DNA of 64,000 nt, from positions 14,385,918 through 14,449,917 of the forward strand of contig BROE01000020.1 in NCBI GenBank assembly GCA_036571765.1, in the 5' to 3' direction. Each line of letters opens with the position of its first letter. The first letter of the stretch is position 1. The translations under genes were made by a program, and so were the position numbers. The stretch comes from Plecoglossus altivelis (taxonomy: Eukaryota > Chordata > Actinopteri > Osmeriformes > Plecoglossidae). The notes beneath the pieces are model-generated. The model worked only from the letters and a program-made list of their open reading frames with translations. It did no database searches and was not told the DNA's origin. Positions 37,318 through 49,560 of this stretch are shown piece by piece.

Positions 37318-38483
37318 ATGGTTTCATCTCTATATTCCTCCCTCCGTAACATCTTCAGCGAAGTTTTTGTGAAAGCGTTTGCTCACAGGGAAAATACACC
37401 GTTATTGGGTAAGCTCATTGCTGTTTTCTTCCGGGTACAGGGGTGCAACACAATGTTACACATATCCAAACGTGGTGTTGGCTGTAATACCTTTTTATAT
37501 GTATATCACGCATATTTACGTGTTGGTCTTGTTGAAGTGTTCCAGAATATTTACAAAAAACCCAAATAATATTAGCTTTTGATTTAATACATACTTTGTC
37601 CCCCTTTGCCAAAGGATTATTGGTTTAGTCTTACCATTAAGGCAAAACATTGATCTTTTTACCTTTGCCAGACTTTTTATAAAGCTAAAATTCTTCTGAA
37701 TGGAAGTTTAATCGAATAATGTATTTACTAATATGAGGGAAACATGCCATGCACAGTCAATATGTATATCAATGTAAAAATGTATCTGGTATAATTTTAA
37801 CACCTCCTTGTTCTCCCTATAAAGAGTGTGAGCAAATAAAAAACTATTTCAATAGCAATACAAATTTATAGTTTTGACTGTTTCTTTGCCACGCACAATT
37901 GCAGGGCTTGTATTCTCTTTCTTTGCAGTCGCAACATTCAACATGGCTAATTCCAAGTGGATGAGAAAGAAATCAGACTCCTACTGTACAATTAGCAGGT
38001 AAATGTCACACAAGCACAGTTTTTGACATATATAATAATAATAATAATGTGAAACTTGCCAAATAGTGGGGTCCTCTCAGCGTAATTTCTTTCCTCTTGA
38101 AGCAGAGGTTTTACTCTTTGCTTATAGCCAGAACTGTCAATGGGAGATTGAGTCTTAAATCTACCTTCCAATTATATTGCCTTTCCAAGACCCCACCTCA
38201 GTCCATCCCACTGAAACTGACCTTTGGCTTTTTCTTGAACTGAAATCACAGGATAACCATAATTCCATCTACCGAGAAAAAGTACGGTCTACTAATCTAT
38301 TTTACTATCAAGGTGTTTAAAGAGCTGTTTTATGAGCTTTTCTGTTTCATACTTTCGGCTACAATCAATGCACAAATAAAGCTCTGTAACAGAAGCTCAC
38401 TAGCACTGTATTGTATTCAGATCTATTTTACAATAGTTATCTGGCTTGGACAGAGTAATGAAGCCAATCCTTGGTGTGTCTAA
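37318..38483 (+). CDS. Unrecognised candidate three-exon small gene (130 aa)
   Basis: I do not recognise this protein. Three segments join in one open frame with good splice signals: 37318-37408 (ATG; donor GTAAGC), 37929-37998 (acceptor TTTCTTTGCAG, donor GTAAAT) and 38252-38483 (acceptor AAATCACAG, stop TAA). Phases agree (1 then 2). The frame is closed in the intron just before exon 3 (TGA at 38241-38243). Peptide landmarks are MVSSLYSSLRNIFSEVF, NMANSKWMRKKSDSYC and hydrophobic YGLLIYFTIKVF. It would be divergent from hyal2, sharing its promoter region. Doubts: an AATAAA at 38375-38380 lies inside the last frame, no family matches, and the middle exon could be non-coding. Confidence 0.22.
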
Positions 38484-40886
38484 TGTACAGAAATGAAAGC
38501 TGCTCTTGTATCCTGAGCACATATAGAAGAACATGAATCAATGGTTACTGTAAGACTATCACAGGAGAAACTGGATTTGTAAACAGCAGTAAATGCATGT
38601 ATTTTTTTTGCTACTGTGTGTTGGACTTTATTCAAATGACAAAAAGGCTGATATACACTGAACAATTGTAATGTAGACGTGTGTCCAGAGGTTAACTAAG
38701 GATGACACGCAATTTTATACAAAATTATTTTACAAATCTATGTATGTTTTGTAATGTACATTTGCTTTAACAAATGCTTTTTGCAACTCCTGGGAAAAAT
38801 CCTTATTTCAACAACACATGCAGTGTCATGAGGAGGCTGTTTGGAGTCTTATCGCGTAGGGAGTCCACACAAAATCATACAGCCTCTTTCTTCATTTACC
38901 TTGCAACTAAAAAAACATGTTCAAATGAGGGTACATTTGTCTGCACAGTGAATCTGATTACTTACCAATTTGCATCCTCCTGTTTACCCAATCCCTGTTT
39001 GTTTGTAGAAATATCTTCAAACAACTTGGCACTGTTACCTTTCCCTCTTGTGGGGCAGCGAACAAAGGCTCTTAAGTCAAAAATGTTGCTCCTTGGCATA
39101 GACCAAAACCAGTTACATAATTCCAATAACATGGAGTGGATATAAATCCAATACACGTTTATCTTTTAAGCAAAACAAAAACACAGGCAGCTTTACAGGA
39201 AACCCTTTCCCACAGAGGATGCATGGCCATAGACCCTTCACACTGTGTCTTTTTCTTTCTCAATAACACACCATCATACACACACGTACACACGCGCGCA
39301 CACAGCTGCTCTTTCCTGTGCAGTACTTGGGGTTCTCCCTGAGCTACAGTACACGTCCCCTTCTGTCCATATGGACTCATGCAGGACAGTAGGACAGGAA
39401 AGGCCTGACAAAAACAAAGGAACACTGCTTGACTGTGACCATCGTGACAATGCGAGTGATAACCACAGAGTACGTCAATATACACTGGCTGTATCACTAA
39501 CTTCCTGTATTTCCCAGTTTCGAACTCAGACTAAAACATATCTGTTTATGCTAGTTTTACTTATTTCATTGCTTCATCTGCATGTTTGATTGTATTGTTT
39601 TTGTGTTGTGAGTTGGAAAAAAAAAGGTTTTTGAAGATGACACAACAAACATTTCTTTTATCTAAGCTTTTTAAAGTACATTAAGTTGTGGTGCCATTGT
39701 TGAGGATCAACTGGTGGCAATGTTACAAACAATGTTTACTATGCCTCTATATTATAATTTAGAGTTCATTTTAGATATAAAAGGCCTAGACCTCAAGTTT
39801 CAGTTAATTGTTCCAAATATCTCCCCTTGTCGCATATATCTCCTACAAACCCGTCATTCACAGAGGACAGTATAGCCATGGTAGAGAAACATTGGCTTTG
39901 TGCTTACATAAAAAAGAGACCCAGACATAGTAGTACATTGAGTTGTTATTTTAAAAAAAACTACCATTGTGACAGTTATAAATTAACAGTGAAACGTTTT
40001 CTGCCAAAGCAGCAAAGGAACAGAGGATCTCTTATGGGATTCATTTCAACTCTGTACATGCATGTGGCTCTAAGTCCTGATCACATCATGATCACTGCAG
40101 CCATTTTATTGAACACCACAACATCACGTTGGATTATTCAGATCACAATGAGCAGTGATTGTCTACTCCATGGGAATATTACTGATAAGTATAACCAGCT
40201 TCATGCATGATGGTAATGTAAGCAGGCTTTGAAAGTGTTCATTTTCCACAAAATGTCCTGCCAACCCCATGACCCTGATCTTGAAACCCATTCGTTATTC
40301 TGAAAGCTTTGAAGGTTTGCAGGAAAGAAATTGTACAATTTTACACAATTCCCCTTGCTTCCCAGTACAGACAGACAATCCCTCATTAAAACATGGTTTA
40401 CGGATAAGGAACCATCATAACGCCTACAGTTCAATTTAGACTAGACTTGTACATTCTCCTTGAGATTGGTGGATTATACCAGAAGACACTGCTGTAAAAC
40501 AACCAAGGACTGTTCAGGCCATCATCCTATTTTCACTAACACGATCATACACACAGGACCTGAACTGTATATATTGATGTTTAGTGTAACATAAAAGAAG
40601 TTCTCATAGTTGAAGATCTCATTCACACAATATGTCTCCATGAGTGTTCTCGTTCTACTGTGTCAAACTGCACAGGAGCCACACCATACCAAGTTCACAT
40701 GCAGAGGCTCAACCCTTGTTGAGATAGCCTTTCCACAAACGGCCATCGAACATCGTCAAGAGGACACCATGGCGTTTCATAGCAGGGTGGGGGTATCCAG
40801 GTGTAGGCTAGGTTGAAGGGGAAACTGGGACGGAGTTGACACAGTGACTAGTCTGAGTCTGGTCTGAAAATGTGCCCAAGGCTGAA
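38484..40886 (-). other. tusc2 3' UTR and intergenic DNA
   Basis: No supported coding exon. TTTTATT near 40,103 could be a minus-strand poly(A) signal for tusc2. A plus-strand frame of 123 codons at 38774-39145 has no domain and is probably chance. A short CA/CG run lies near 39,275-39,303. Confidence 0.45.
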
Positions 40887-41693
40887 TCAAACCTCACAGA
40901 GAACAACTGGAAAATCCACATGGATGCAGGGGCTCTCTAACTTGATGGTTCCCTGTGGAGAGGATGAAAAGCAAACCTGATCACTTACCACATGGATGCA
41001 GTGCCTCCCCATTTCATTACTCCCATTTCATATTTTGTCTAATTCTACACAGTCCTTATGGTTCTAGCTTCTGAGGGACTTCTAAGGTGCTATGGCTGTT
41101 ACCTGAGGTATGAGGTTTTTCTGAATCCTCTTAAACTTAGCTCTTTTGCGTCCATTCTTCGTCACAACTGTCTCTTCGTAGAACTCATGGGCCAAGTCAC
41201 CATCTTCATCGAAGTATAAAGAGCTGCATAAAAAGACAGAAGGTATTTCTTATTTGCCATTTGAAACCAGTGTAAAGTTGCAGGAACGTTGGAATGTTAT
41301 GATCATGCTCCTCTCAACTTTTCAAATTATGTTGTGTGGTATGTGAGAAGATAAAGTAATTTGACAGAAAAAACTGATGTGTTGTGTCACCAATTGATAC
41401 AGAACTACTTTACAACACAAAGTTAATCCATTACTTCTTTGAGTACAAGAAGTCTAGCTCTATTGCCTTCATATAACTGCTTGCCAGCAAATAACTATCT
41501 GGCTTGCATGTGCCCTGAGAGCATGCCTTGGCGGCTATATTTACCTTCGTCTAGTAAACACGAACGGAGTCGCATTTCGGAAAGTTCGAGGTTTTGCCAG
41601 TGACTGCTCATTTCCCTCTTTGGTTGGATCATCAACACTTCCTGAGCCAGCAAAGGGCCAATAACCTTTGTTTTTGGAGCCACTACCTCCCAT
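40887..41693 (-). CDS. tusc2: Tumor suppressor candidate 2 (FUS1)
   Basis: Small myristoylated protein, reported at mitochondria and linked to calcium handling and growth control. Three coding exons give 111 aa (human 110): 41545-41693, 41103-41223, 40887-40952. The start MGGSGSKNKGYWPFAG provides Gly2 with a myristoylation-type context. The conserved core follows: TPFVFTRR, DEDGDLAHEFYEETVVTKNG, KNLIPQGTIKLESP and the C-terminus HVDFPVVLCEV. The ATG follows an acceptor CCTACAG six bases upstream, so a non-coding first exon is expected. It lies next to hyal2 as in human 3p21.31, and head-to-head with hmces. Confidence 0.95.
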
Positions 41694-42549
41694 CTTCAAC
41701 TGTAGGACATTATTTACGTGGCCGTAGTGCCCCCAATGGTGATGTGATTCGCAGGTAGCCTTCTGGGAGAGCACTCCAGAGTTTGCACACAGTTTTGAAG
41801 GAAAATTAGTCTAAAGAACAATGGGGCGAAAAAGAGCAGTTCGGGTAGAGAAGTAGAGAAAGACAGAGGGAGAGATATACGCCTGTCATCTTCAGCAATT
41901 TGTGTTACTATGATAAACTGTTATAAACTGTTATATTCAATCACAGACATTGTTGGACAGGTTGGGCCTTTAATTGTTAAAACGCAAGCTAACTATCAAA
42001 CGAAAAAAAGTATTTAGTTCCACAGTCAGTAATAGGCCATCTCTAGCTTGAATTACCATTACAAGCTTCTATAAACTTTGTACCAGCTAGTGAGTATTAG
42101 CCACCTGATCGCTCAGTAACTAACCTAGCCTAGCCTTTAAAACACACAAACGTAGCTGTACTCAGCCTCTCGTTATTTGTTAGCCTGTCAACATGCTAGC
42201 TAGTTGTTACACCTGCCTATGTCATGCTAAAGAACCTGGGGCTGGAGTAAAGTCTTTACTCATAAATGAACACTATTATGTTTAGAAGCTACTCCAGACT
42301 GACATCTTGAATTTTCGTAGACTGACGAACCACTAAATCAATGCTGCTACACTCAAGGCCACTACTACCGCATGTCCACCACTACTCCTTCTACCCGGCT
42401 GCTAGCACTAACAAGCTGGCTACTTTTAACGTTTGAGCTAGAAGCTACAGTGCTAGTTTTAGCTGTCAAACACTTGCCACTCACACTATTACAAGCTACT
42501 AGCTAGTTACGTGGCTTGTGTGGCAGGAATATTTGCTTCACAAACGTAC

Positions 42550-42640
42550 CCCGTGACACTTTTTCCACCTGAGTCTAGATGCTCTACCTTTCAGAGTATC
42601 CTTAACGAGATGAACCGTCCACAGCTATTATGATATAAGA
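42550..42640 (-). other. tusc2: Probable non-coding first exon of tusc2
   Basis: Minus-strand CACGGG followed by GTACGT makes a plausible donor at 42549, paired with the acceptor just before the tusc2 ATG (intron about 850 bases). The 5' limit is approximate. Confidence 0.4.
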
Positions 42641-42857
42641 TCGGTTTTAATGGTATGGTTCTTAGCTATTGCTGCAGACAGCTAGTTGCCTCTCCACTGT
42701 TAAGATAGCTGGATGTCTTGCTTCGCTTCCGCTCATTTATGTGTCACTTCCGGGGCAGCGTAGACCAGATGCTCCAGTATCATACTTTGGCGGTAGTTTT
42801 TGTGAGTGTGACATAGATTGGTCTGTTGTCGTTAAGCAACGAGGCAAAGAAGAGGTC
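42641..42857. promoter_or_regulatory. Shared tusc2-hmces bidirectional promoter
   Basis: About 200 bases separate the likely tusc2 first exon (minus) from the hmces ATG (plus). No clear TATA box is present. The head-to-head layout implies a shared, CpG-type promoter. Confidence 0.5.
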
Positions 42858-44663
42858 ATGTGCGGAAGGACCGCATGCACCCTAGCGCCAGACGAAGTTT
42901 GCCGCGCCTCTCGCTACCGAGACCGAGCGGGGCAACGTCGACAACCGAGATGGAAGGAAGGGGATTCGGACAAATACCGACCGTCCTACAACAAAAGTCC
43001 TCAGTCGACGAGTCCCGTCTTGCTTTCCCTGAGACATTTTGATAAGGTATGAGGTTATCCAGATGGACCAAATCCGTACCACCCCGTTATGAAATCGGCA
43101 ACTATTCTCAATTACAAATCATTATTCTGCAGAATGCCCCAGTTGACGAGTGTGTGCTGGCAGCAATGCGTTGGGGTCTGGTTCCCTCCTGGTTCAAAGA
43201 AAGTGACCCAAGAAAGATGCAATATAATACAAACAACTGCCGCAGTGATACATTGCTAGAGAAGAAGTCTTACAAGGTGCTGAGTGAGTCATACGTTAGC
43301 TACATGTTAGAATACCCCACTGATAGTGTTTCACTGTGTCTTGTCACCGTAGACAATTTTGTTTTTGTGTTAGCCATTGTTTGTTTCCCCAGGATCCCCT
43401 GTTAAAAGGGCAGCGGTGTGTCATTCTGGCCGATGGCTTTTATGAGTGGAGGAGACAGGAAAAAGAGAAGCAGCCCTTCTTTATATACTTTCCACAGAGC
43501 CAGAAGCAGGAGAAAACAGACGAGGAGGACGCTCACAAGGAGAACCCACTGTGCTCTCTAGAGGTAAGGTTCTCTTGCGCAAAAAAAGTCTGCTCAATCA
43601 TCACCTACTCCATTAACCAGAGTAACACTGATAACATTCAGCTATGTCTGAATTTGTGGGTCTATTCTGCTTAGTTACAATATAGCTCTCTTGTGCAGGG
43701 GGACCAAGAGTGGACAGGGTGGAAGGTTCTAACCATTGCTGGATTGTTTGACTGCTGGATGCCCCCTGGTGGTGGAGATCCTCTCTACACCTACACTGTC
43801 ATCACTGTAGATGCATCCCCTAACCTGCAGTACATTCATGACCGGTAAGGACGATTCCATTGGGCAGGCATCCCATTGTTCACCAGCAGCAGCAGTTTGC
43901 TAAAACGGGTTATGCATGTTTGTTTTATATAAATAGTTGAAGGGGAGGCAGGGGGTTGGTTAGAAGGGAGGCTCATTCTAAGACTGAATGTTACCAAGAT
44001 GCACATTAAAAAACATTTGTATTTAAACCACTTTGACAACAGGTTAAAGTTCTTGAGCGATATTAACACTGAACTATGCTTTGACTGTAGTATGCCTGCT
44101 ATTTTGGATGGAGAGGAGGAGATTAGAAGATGGCTGGATTACGGTGAGGTGAAGTCGTTAGATGCCCTTCACCTGCTTCAGTCTAAAAACATTTTGAACT
44201 ATCACTGTGTCTCATCATTGGTGAACAACTCACGCAACAACTCTCCTGAGTGCCTGCAGCCTGTGGATCCTCTGATGAAGAAGGTAAGATTCAAGTTGTT
44301 TGATTTCATGAATTGTGTCCTATAACATACATTTACAATGTTAGTGGTATGTTTTCGGACATAGATGTCTTAACCATTAAAACAAAGTTAATCATATAGA
44401 GTATACCTTTCAATCTTCTTTTGAAACCTATACAACTATTCTAGGAGCCCAAGCCCACAGCCAGCAGTAAAATGATGATGGGCTGGCTTAAGGGTGGCAA
44501 ATCCTCCAAGAGGAAGGAGCCAGACTCTGAGGAGACCAAGGAGGAGGAGCCTATGGGAGCTCAGAACCCCTCTATAAAGACCAGTCCAGAGAAGAAGACC
44601 AAGCCTGCAAGCTCCCTCCAGCAGTGGCTGCAGGGAGCTGGCAAGAAGCCACGGACTAACTGA
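42858..44663 (+). CDS. hmces: HMCES, abasic-site DNA-protein crosslink (SRAP) protein
   Basis: Replication-associated protein that covalently traps abasic sites in single-stranded DNA. Six coding exons give 353 aa (human 354): 42858-43046, 43133-43276, 43393-43563, 43699-43844, 44091-44283, 44445-44663. MCGRT exposes the catalytic Cys2 after Met removal. SRAP motifs follow: PSYNKSPQS, MRWGLVPSWFKESDP, NNCRSDT, ILADGFYEW (active-site Glu), IHDRMPAILDGEE (active-site His) and VSSLVNNSRNN. The lysine-rich tail carries two short WL motifs, MMMGWLKGG and SLQQWLQGAGKK, matching the two in the human tail, the last of which is the reported PCNA-interaction region. The intron 2 donor (GTGCTG) is weak and has a better GTGAGT seven bases on. 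Poly(A) signal at 44910-44915. Confidence 0.96.
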
Positions 44664-44909
44664 GAAGGGCAGATTATTCATCTTAATTTAGTGCAGGGCC
44701 GTCCAGTCTTAGTCCTGGTGAGCTACTATCTCGCAGAGTCCATCTCCCACTCCTCTCTGTCATGTATCCAGCCAGATTGTAGCTCTCCAGTAATGGGGTT
44801 GGTGGCCTGTCCTATTTCATTACGTGTATATTTTTGTAGTTAAACTATGATGCTCAAGGCCATGTAAGCAATGTATACATTTGGACTGTTCAAAGTCTGT
44901 ACTATATTA

Positions 44910-44942
44910 AATAAAACCATTTTATTCAAGAATTGTTTTATT
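44910..44942. terminator. Facing poly(A) signals of hmces and rab7a
   Basis: AATAAA on the plus strand (44910-44915) serves hmces. TTTATT at 44921-44926 and 44937-44942, read on the minus strand as AATAAA, can serve rab7a. The mature 3' ends should meet or overlap by a few tens of bases. Confidence 0.7.
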
Positions 44943-46186
44943 GACATTATTACCTCGAACATTGCAAATACTTTTTCAAAGAATGTAGATGCTATGCGTT
45001 TACCATTTTAAGATGATAAATGCTTACATTTCCCACATGGTTTACATAGTTTTTGATAGGATGCCATTGCATTTTAAATGTAGCATATTAACAAACAATA
45101 AAAGATCAGATCTGTTAAAAGAAATAACAAGCACTTAAATTGTTTGCCAACCTGAGCTATCAGCAGAGATATGGAGTTTGACAAAGACATGCTTTTTGCC
45201 ATTGCCATGGATCTGAAAGAGGTTTTGCAGATGTACAGTCTTACAATAGTTGACAGAGGAAAGAGACGACCCTACAGAGGTACTTCATATGACTAGTGGT
45301 CCCATTCATGTTACAGAGACACCTTGTCACTTCCCCAGTGCTACCATGTTATACATCATGTAGGGGCTTCCATCATAACCCTCATGTTAAACCTCTGCAT
45401 GTTGACCAAAAATGATTTACCTTTCAAACTGAGGCAAAGCATCATTTTGACCATTCAGAAACAGCAAATGACTAGTTTGTTAGGGTGTCACTGAGGTAAG
45501 GGAGAAGTGTTCCACACTGCTACAGCTTTGAGCTGAAATAGTTAATTTGGACTTGGATTTCATCAAGTCTTTGATTGTGTTGAAATGGAAAAAGTGCTAA
45601 GGTAAAGCTTCAAACAAAACTGTTTTGTCAGAGTTGCCATTTTACTTCAAAGCCAAATGATCACTTGTATCTGTGGGTTGCACATCAACAGGATTCACAC
45701 TCATTCGTTCACACACTGATATAAATTACTCAAGCTGACCTGTCACAACAGCCTTTCTTCACACAAACTCTGGGAAAGAACAACCATGTCAACACACCCT
45801 TAAATTTTCAGCCAGTGTGTGTGAGGCTTGATGTTGCCATGGAAACAAGGGTATAAAGGCATCTAAGCCTGTTGACAACTTAGTTGAGGGGGTATTACAA
45901 TACAATACATTGCAAATTAATGCTGTCATTTTCCTATGGGTGTTTTTGGGGCGGCCTTAGAGACTCAAAGCGAGTGAGTGTTGTGTACATATGGGTGTGA
46001 GTACAGTGACTGTTTGTGTGTGCGTGTGTGTAGTATACTCTACGAGAGAAACCCTGCTCATATCTGCAAAGGCCAGTGATAATATTGGGGCAGAGGGGAG
46101 CGCACAGTGATGTGCGAGGAGAGGGTCTAGACAAGGCAAGACAGGGTAGTGGGGCCAGTGTGGCCCCATGTAGTACCTCAGGGCTC
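44943..46186 (-). other. rab7a: rab7a 3' UTR
   Basis: Non-coding stretch between the rab7a stop and the minus-strand poly(A) signals at 44,921-44,942; about 1.25 kb, similar to the long mammalian RAB7A 3' UTR. It contains a short TG/CA run near 46,015-46,030. Confidence 0.65.
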
Positions 46187-47433
46187 TCAGCAGCTGCAGG
46201 TCTCTGCAGACGGCTTTGCTCGCTCATTCCTGTCCAGCTTAATCGGTTCGGGAAACTCATTATACAATTCCACTTCAGTTTCCTACCCCACAAAAGAGGG
46301 GGAAAAAACAAATCATTTTAAGTATACATACATGACATGACATGCATACATATATGGGGGGGGGGGAAGAAGCATGCATCTTTTTCCTTGTAATATTACC
46401 TGTTTCAGAGCGTTGCGTGCAATAGTCTGAAACGCTTGTTCCACATTGATGGCCTCTTTGGCGCTGGTCTCAAAGTAAGGAATGTTGTTCTTGCTCTGAC
46501 ACCAGGCCTGGGCTCGTTTGGTTGTTACCTGACAGGCCAAAGGAAAAAGGAAGGTTGGATTCTGAGCGGTGTTGACAAACAACATTTGACAGCAGAGCAA
46601 AAGGTTGCAGCTTGAAACAGCCCCCCTGTGCATTTCTTTGGATAAAAGCAATGAAAACAACGTTGGAATCTATTAAACACGAAACGCTTCCTTCAAAATC
46701 TCTTACGATTATCAAATAGGAAATATGTCAGCATATCTTGCATGGCAGAACTGACCTGTCTGTTCTCCAAATCGATTTTGTTGCCTAGTACCACGAAGGG
46801 GAAGTTCTCTGGGTCTCTGGGGCTGGCCTGGATCAGGAACTCATCTCTCCAGCTGTCTAAGGTCTTGAAGGTGTTGGGAGCCGTCACATCGAACACCAGG
46901 ACACAGCAGTCGGCCCCACGATAGAACGCCACACCCAGAGACTGGAACCTCTCCTGCCCTGCTGTATCCCAGATCTAGAAAAGGGAATATGAGCCCGCAT
47001 ATAAAGTAGGACCTCCCAGCATACAGTGCACTCTCAAATGATCTGAGGACAATAGGAAATTCAGCCAAACTGTATTTGCTTCCCCAGTACCTGCATGGTG
47101 ACAAGTCTGTCATCCACCATCACTTCTTTCGTGAGGAAATCAGCTCCTATTGTGGCTTTGTACTGGTTGCTGAACTTCTTATTTACATACTGGTTCATCA
47201 ATGAGGTCTTACCAACTCTGGAAAAAAACAGGGACACAAGGAGAGACCAGTAAATGCTCAATTTGGATTATAATTCACCATTTGGTTGAGGGAATTTCAA
47301 TTGCCATTAATTTGTGAGATTTCTAACGAGTTGCCATTTAGGGCCTATACTTAGCTGTAAAAGGTAGATATGCCACTCACCCAGAGTCTCCGAGGATGAT
47401 GACTTTCAGAAGGACTTTCTTCCTAGATGTCAT
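46187..47433 (-). CDS. rab7a: Ras-related GTPase Rab7a
   Basis: Small GTPase that directs late-endosome and lysosome fusion and transport. Five coding exons give exactly 207 aa, the usual length: 47381-47433, 47091-47217, 46756-46974, 46400-46528, 46187-46282. Nucleotide motifs are complete: P-loop GDSGVGKTS, switch I YKATIGADF, switch II WDTAGQERFQSLG, base recognition NKID and ETSAKEA, and a C-terminal AETCSC for double geranylgeranylation. The intron between codon blocks GDSG and VGKTS splits the P-loop. The ATG follows an acceptor TTTTCTGCAG by four bases, so a non-coding first exon is required and fits at 49234. Confidence 0.98.
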
Positions 47434-49233
47434 AGTGCTGCAGAAAATGGGGGGGCGAAAACTACTTTCAAAAACACAACTCTATAAATGTATTATGTGT
47501 ATTGGCAATGTAGTATCAGCATTGACCTGTGGGGTGAAGTATTAATACGGCATATGTACTAACGGTATGAGTTATGAGACTTGTAAAGTAGACTGCAGCT
47601 CCTGTCATGAGGTCTTTCATAGCTAGTGGCACAGTCACAGGGAGTGCAACTGATTTCAACACAGCCAAATCTGTGTACACAGACCCACACACACTCTTGC
47701 ATGGACTGGATACATTTTATGAACAATAACACATCATTCATATGTGCATATGTGCAGACCACTTCTTGTTACTGTCTATGTCAATGTCCATGACACTATG
47801 ACAGTGCCGCACATTCTGTCCAAAGTCAAGGTCAGCCTAAATGACCTCCCAAAACGCAAATTAGTTTTAAATCCAATCTGCATTCATATTCAGGTCAGCC
47901 TGCCAAGCTAACATTCAGCACACATGACAGAAATCATAATTGACCAACGGGCACTGAATGTTCCTGTGTGTTGACATTCTTTAAAGTAGGAACAGCTCAC
48001 GGAAAGTAAAGCATGTTCCAGATAGAGAGGGGCTCTTCAAACAGAAACAACAAACACAACAGCCGACTCAGTCACTTCTCAGTTAAGTTCTGTTCACAAC
48101 ACTTGCAAATGGTCTTTGGGGTCACATGAGGAACACCCCCAAACAGAAACATAGCACACTGGCAAAAGCTAGGTTAGTAAATAATGATGAATTTCACCAT
48201 TGAAACTGACTTTCTTGTGCTGCAAGTCATAGCAAAAAGCATGAACTTTCAACACTACTGGTTGTCTGTAGCTGGTGGACAAAAACTATTGCCAGGAAGA
48301 AGCCAATAATATGGGTCTAGCTAAAAGAAACCTAATCGACGTATCTTAGACATATTCACCTACAGGGTGCAAGTCTGAATTCTGAATACAATTTATGGTG
48401 GGACTGTATGCTTGATTGGTATTCTTATTACATCCGTCTTGTCATTGGACTTTGGTAGTTCGACAGTTAGCCTTTAACTTAAGACATTTGTGAGAGTGAG
48501 AACAGTTTCTGGGTATCCTACCACGATCCTTGCTTGTCGAGACTGACATTCTCAAAACAGATACCAAGTCAGGTCTATTCAAATGAAATGAATTCACTTG
48601 CACTTCAATCTTGGGAGAAAATCTACTATACAGTGGCAAAAACACTGCCTTCCTGACCAAATCAAGACAAGCCGTTAGGACAAGTTGCTGGATGGTGAGG
48701 GCCTCTAACAAAATGTGTACAACATGTACAATTTGGGCTGCAAAACCAAACGGCGTCAGTTATAGTATGTACACAGTTATAGAATGTACACAGTCAATAT
48801 TGCCTGTGTCAGACCCAGAGAAGTTAGTTAGCTTGGCTTGTTTATGTAGCCTAGCTAGACTACTTAGAGTTTATTCTTAACTGTCTTGTGTACATCTAAT
48901 GCTATAGTAAACAGAGAACTTCGTAGATACTGCAATGTTGCCTCGTAGCCTAGCCTGACTTCGTCTGAAAGTGTATCGCCGTTTTATTACTGGCAAACCC
49001 AGCGAGCTGTTTAGCGTCGAACATAGCAGTGAGCTAGCTTGCCTAAATAGTTAGTATGCTAGCGCAGCAGCAGTAACTACCTAGTTGAGGGCTGAAGCTA
49101 CTGTTGCTAACCTTCACGTTGAAAACCATCTCATCTGGCTGAAAAGCTGAGTAGCCTGTCAGTAGCCTACAGTAACAGCCTGTCACTAAATCTAATTTCA
49201 AGACAGTTAAACTAAAAACATGACAACACTTAC
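47434..49233 (-). other. rab7a: rab7a intron 1
   Basis: 1.8 kb intron within the 5' UTR. A minus-strand 89-codon frame at 48442-48711 has no recognisable domain and is treated as chance. I see no RNA gene. Confidence 0.7.
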
Positions 49234-49560
49234 CTTGGTCAAAACAAAATTCACCGTTTGTTGGCTTATGACACTGGTCTTTCTTCCAATGTTTTTGCTG
49301 CTGTGATTAAATGACACTGACTGCCTATGCAGCTAGCGACGGCGAAGCTCGCTAGCTAGTTTTACTTAACAGTAGTGATGGCTAAAGAACAGTTGTTCTA
49401 GCTTTTGTACTGTTATATTTCTCAAAAACCAGCTAGCTACCTAGTTAGCTAGGTCTGCGATGTAAAGTTAAATGGACTCTAAGCCCGAGAGCTACGTCTT
49501 TGCTGCTGTCAATAATATCTCAATTTAAAATCCAGGGTTAACGAAAAGACCAGAGCAGCG
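49234..49560 (-). other. rab7a: Non-coding first exon of rab7a
   Basis: The minus-strand donor GACCAAG followed by GTAAGTG ends at 49234. The transcription start is not visible; the right limit is approximate. Confidence 0.55.

Noticed and set aside
38774..39145. 123-codon plus-strand frame
   Set aside because: No domain, no splice context, and it lies in the likely tusc2 3' flank; treated as chance.
48442..48711. 89-codon minus-strand frame in rab7a intron 1
   Set aside because: No domain or splice support; within a 5' UTR intron.
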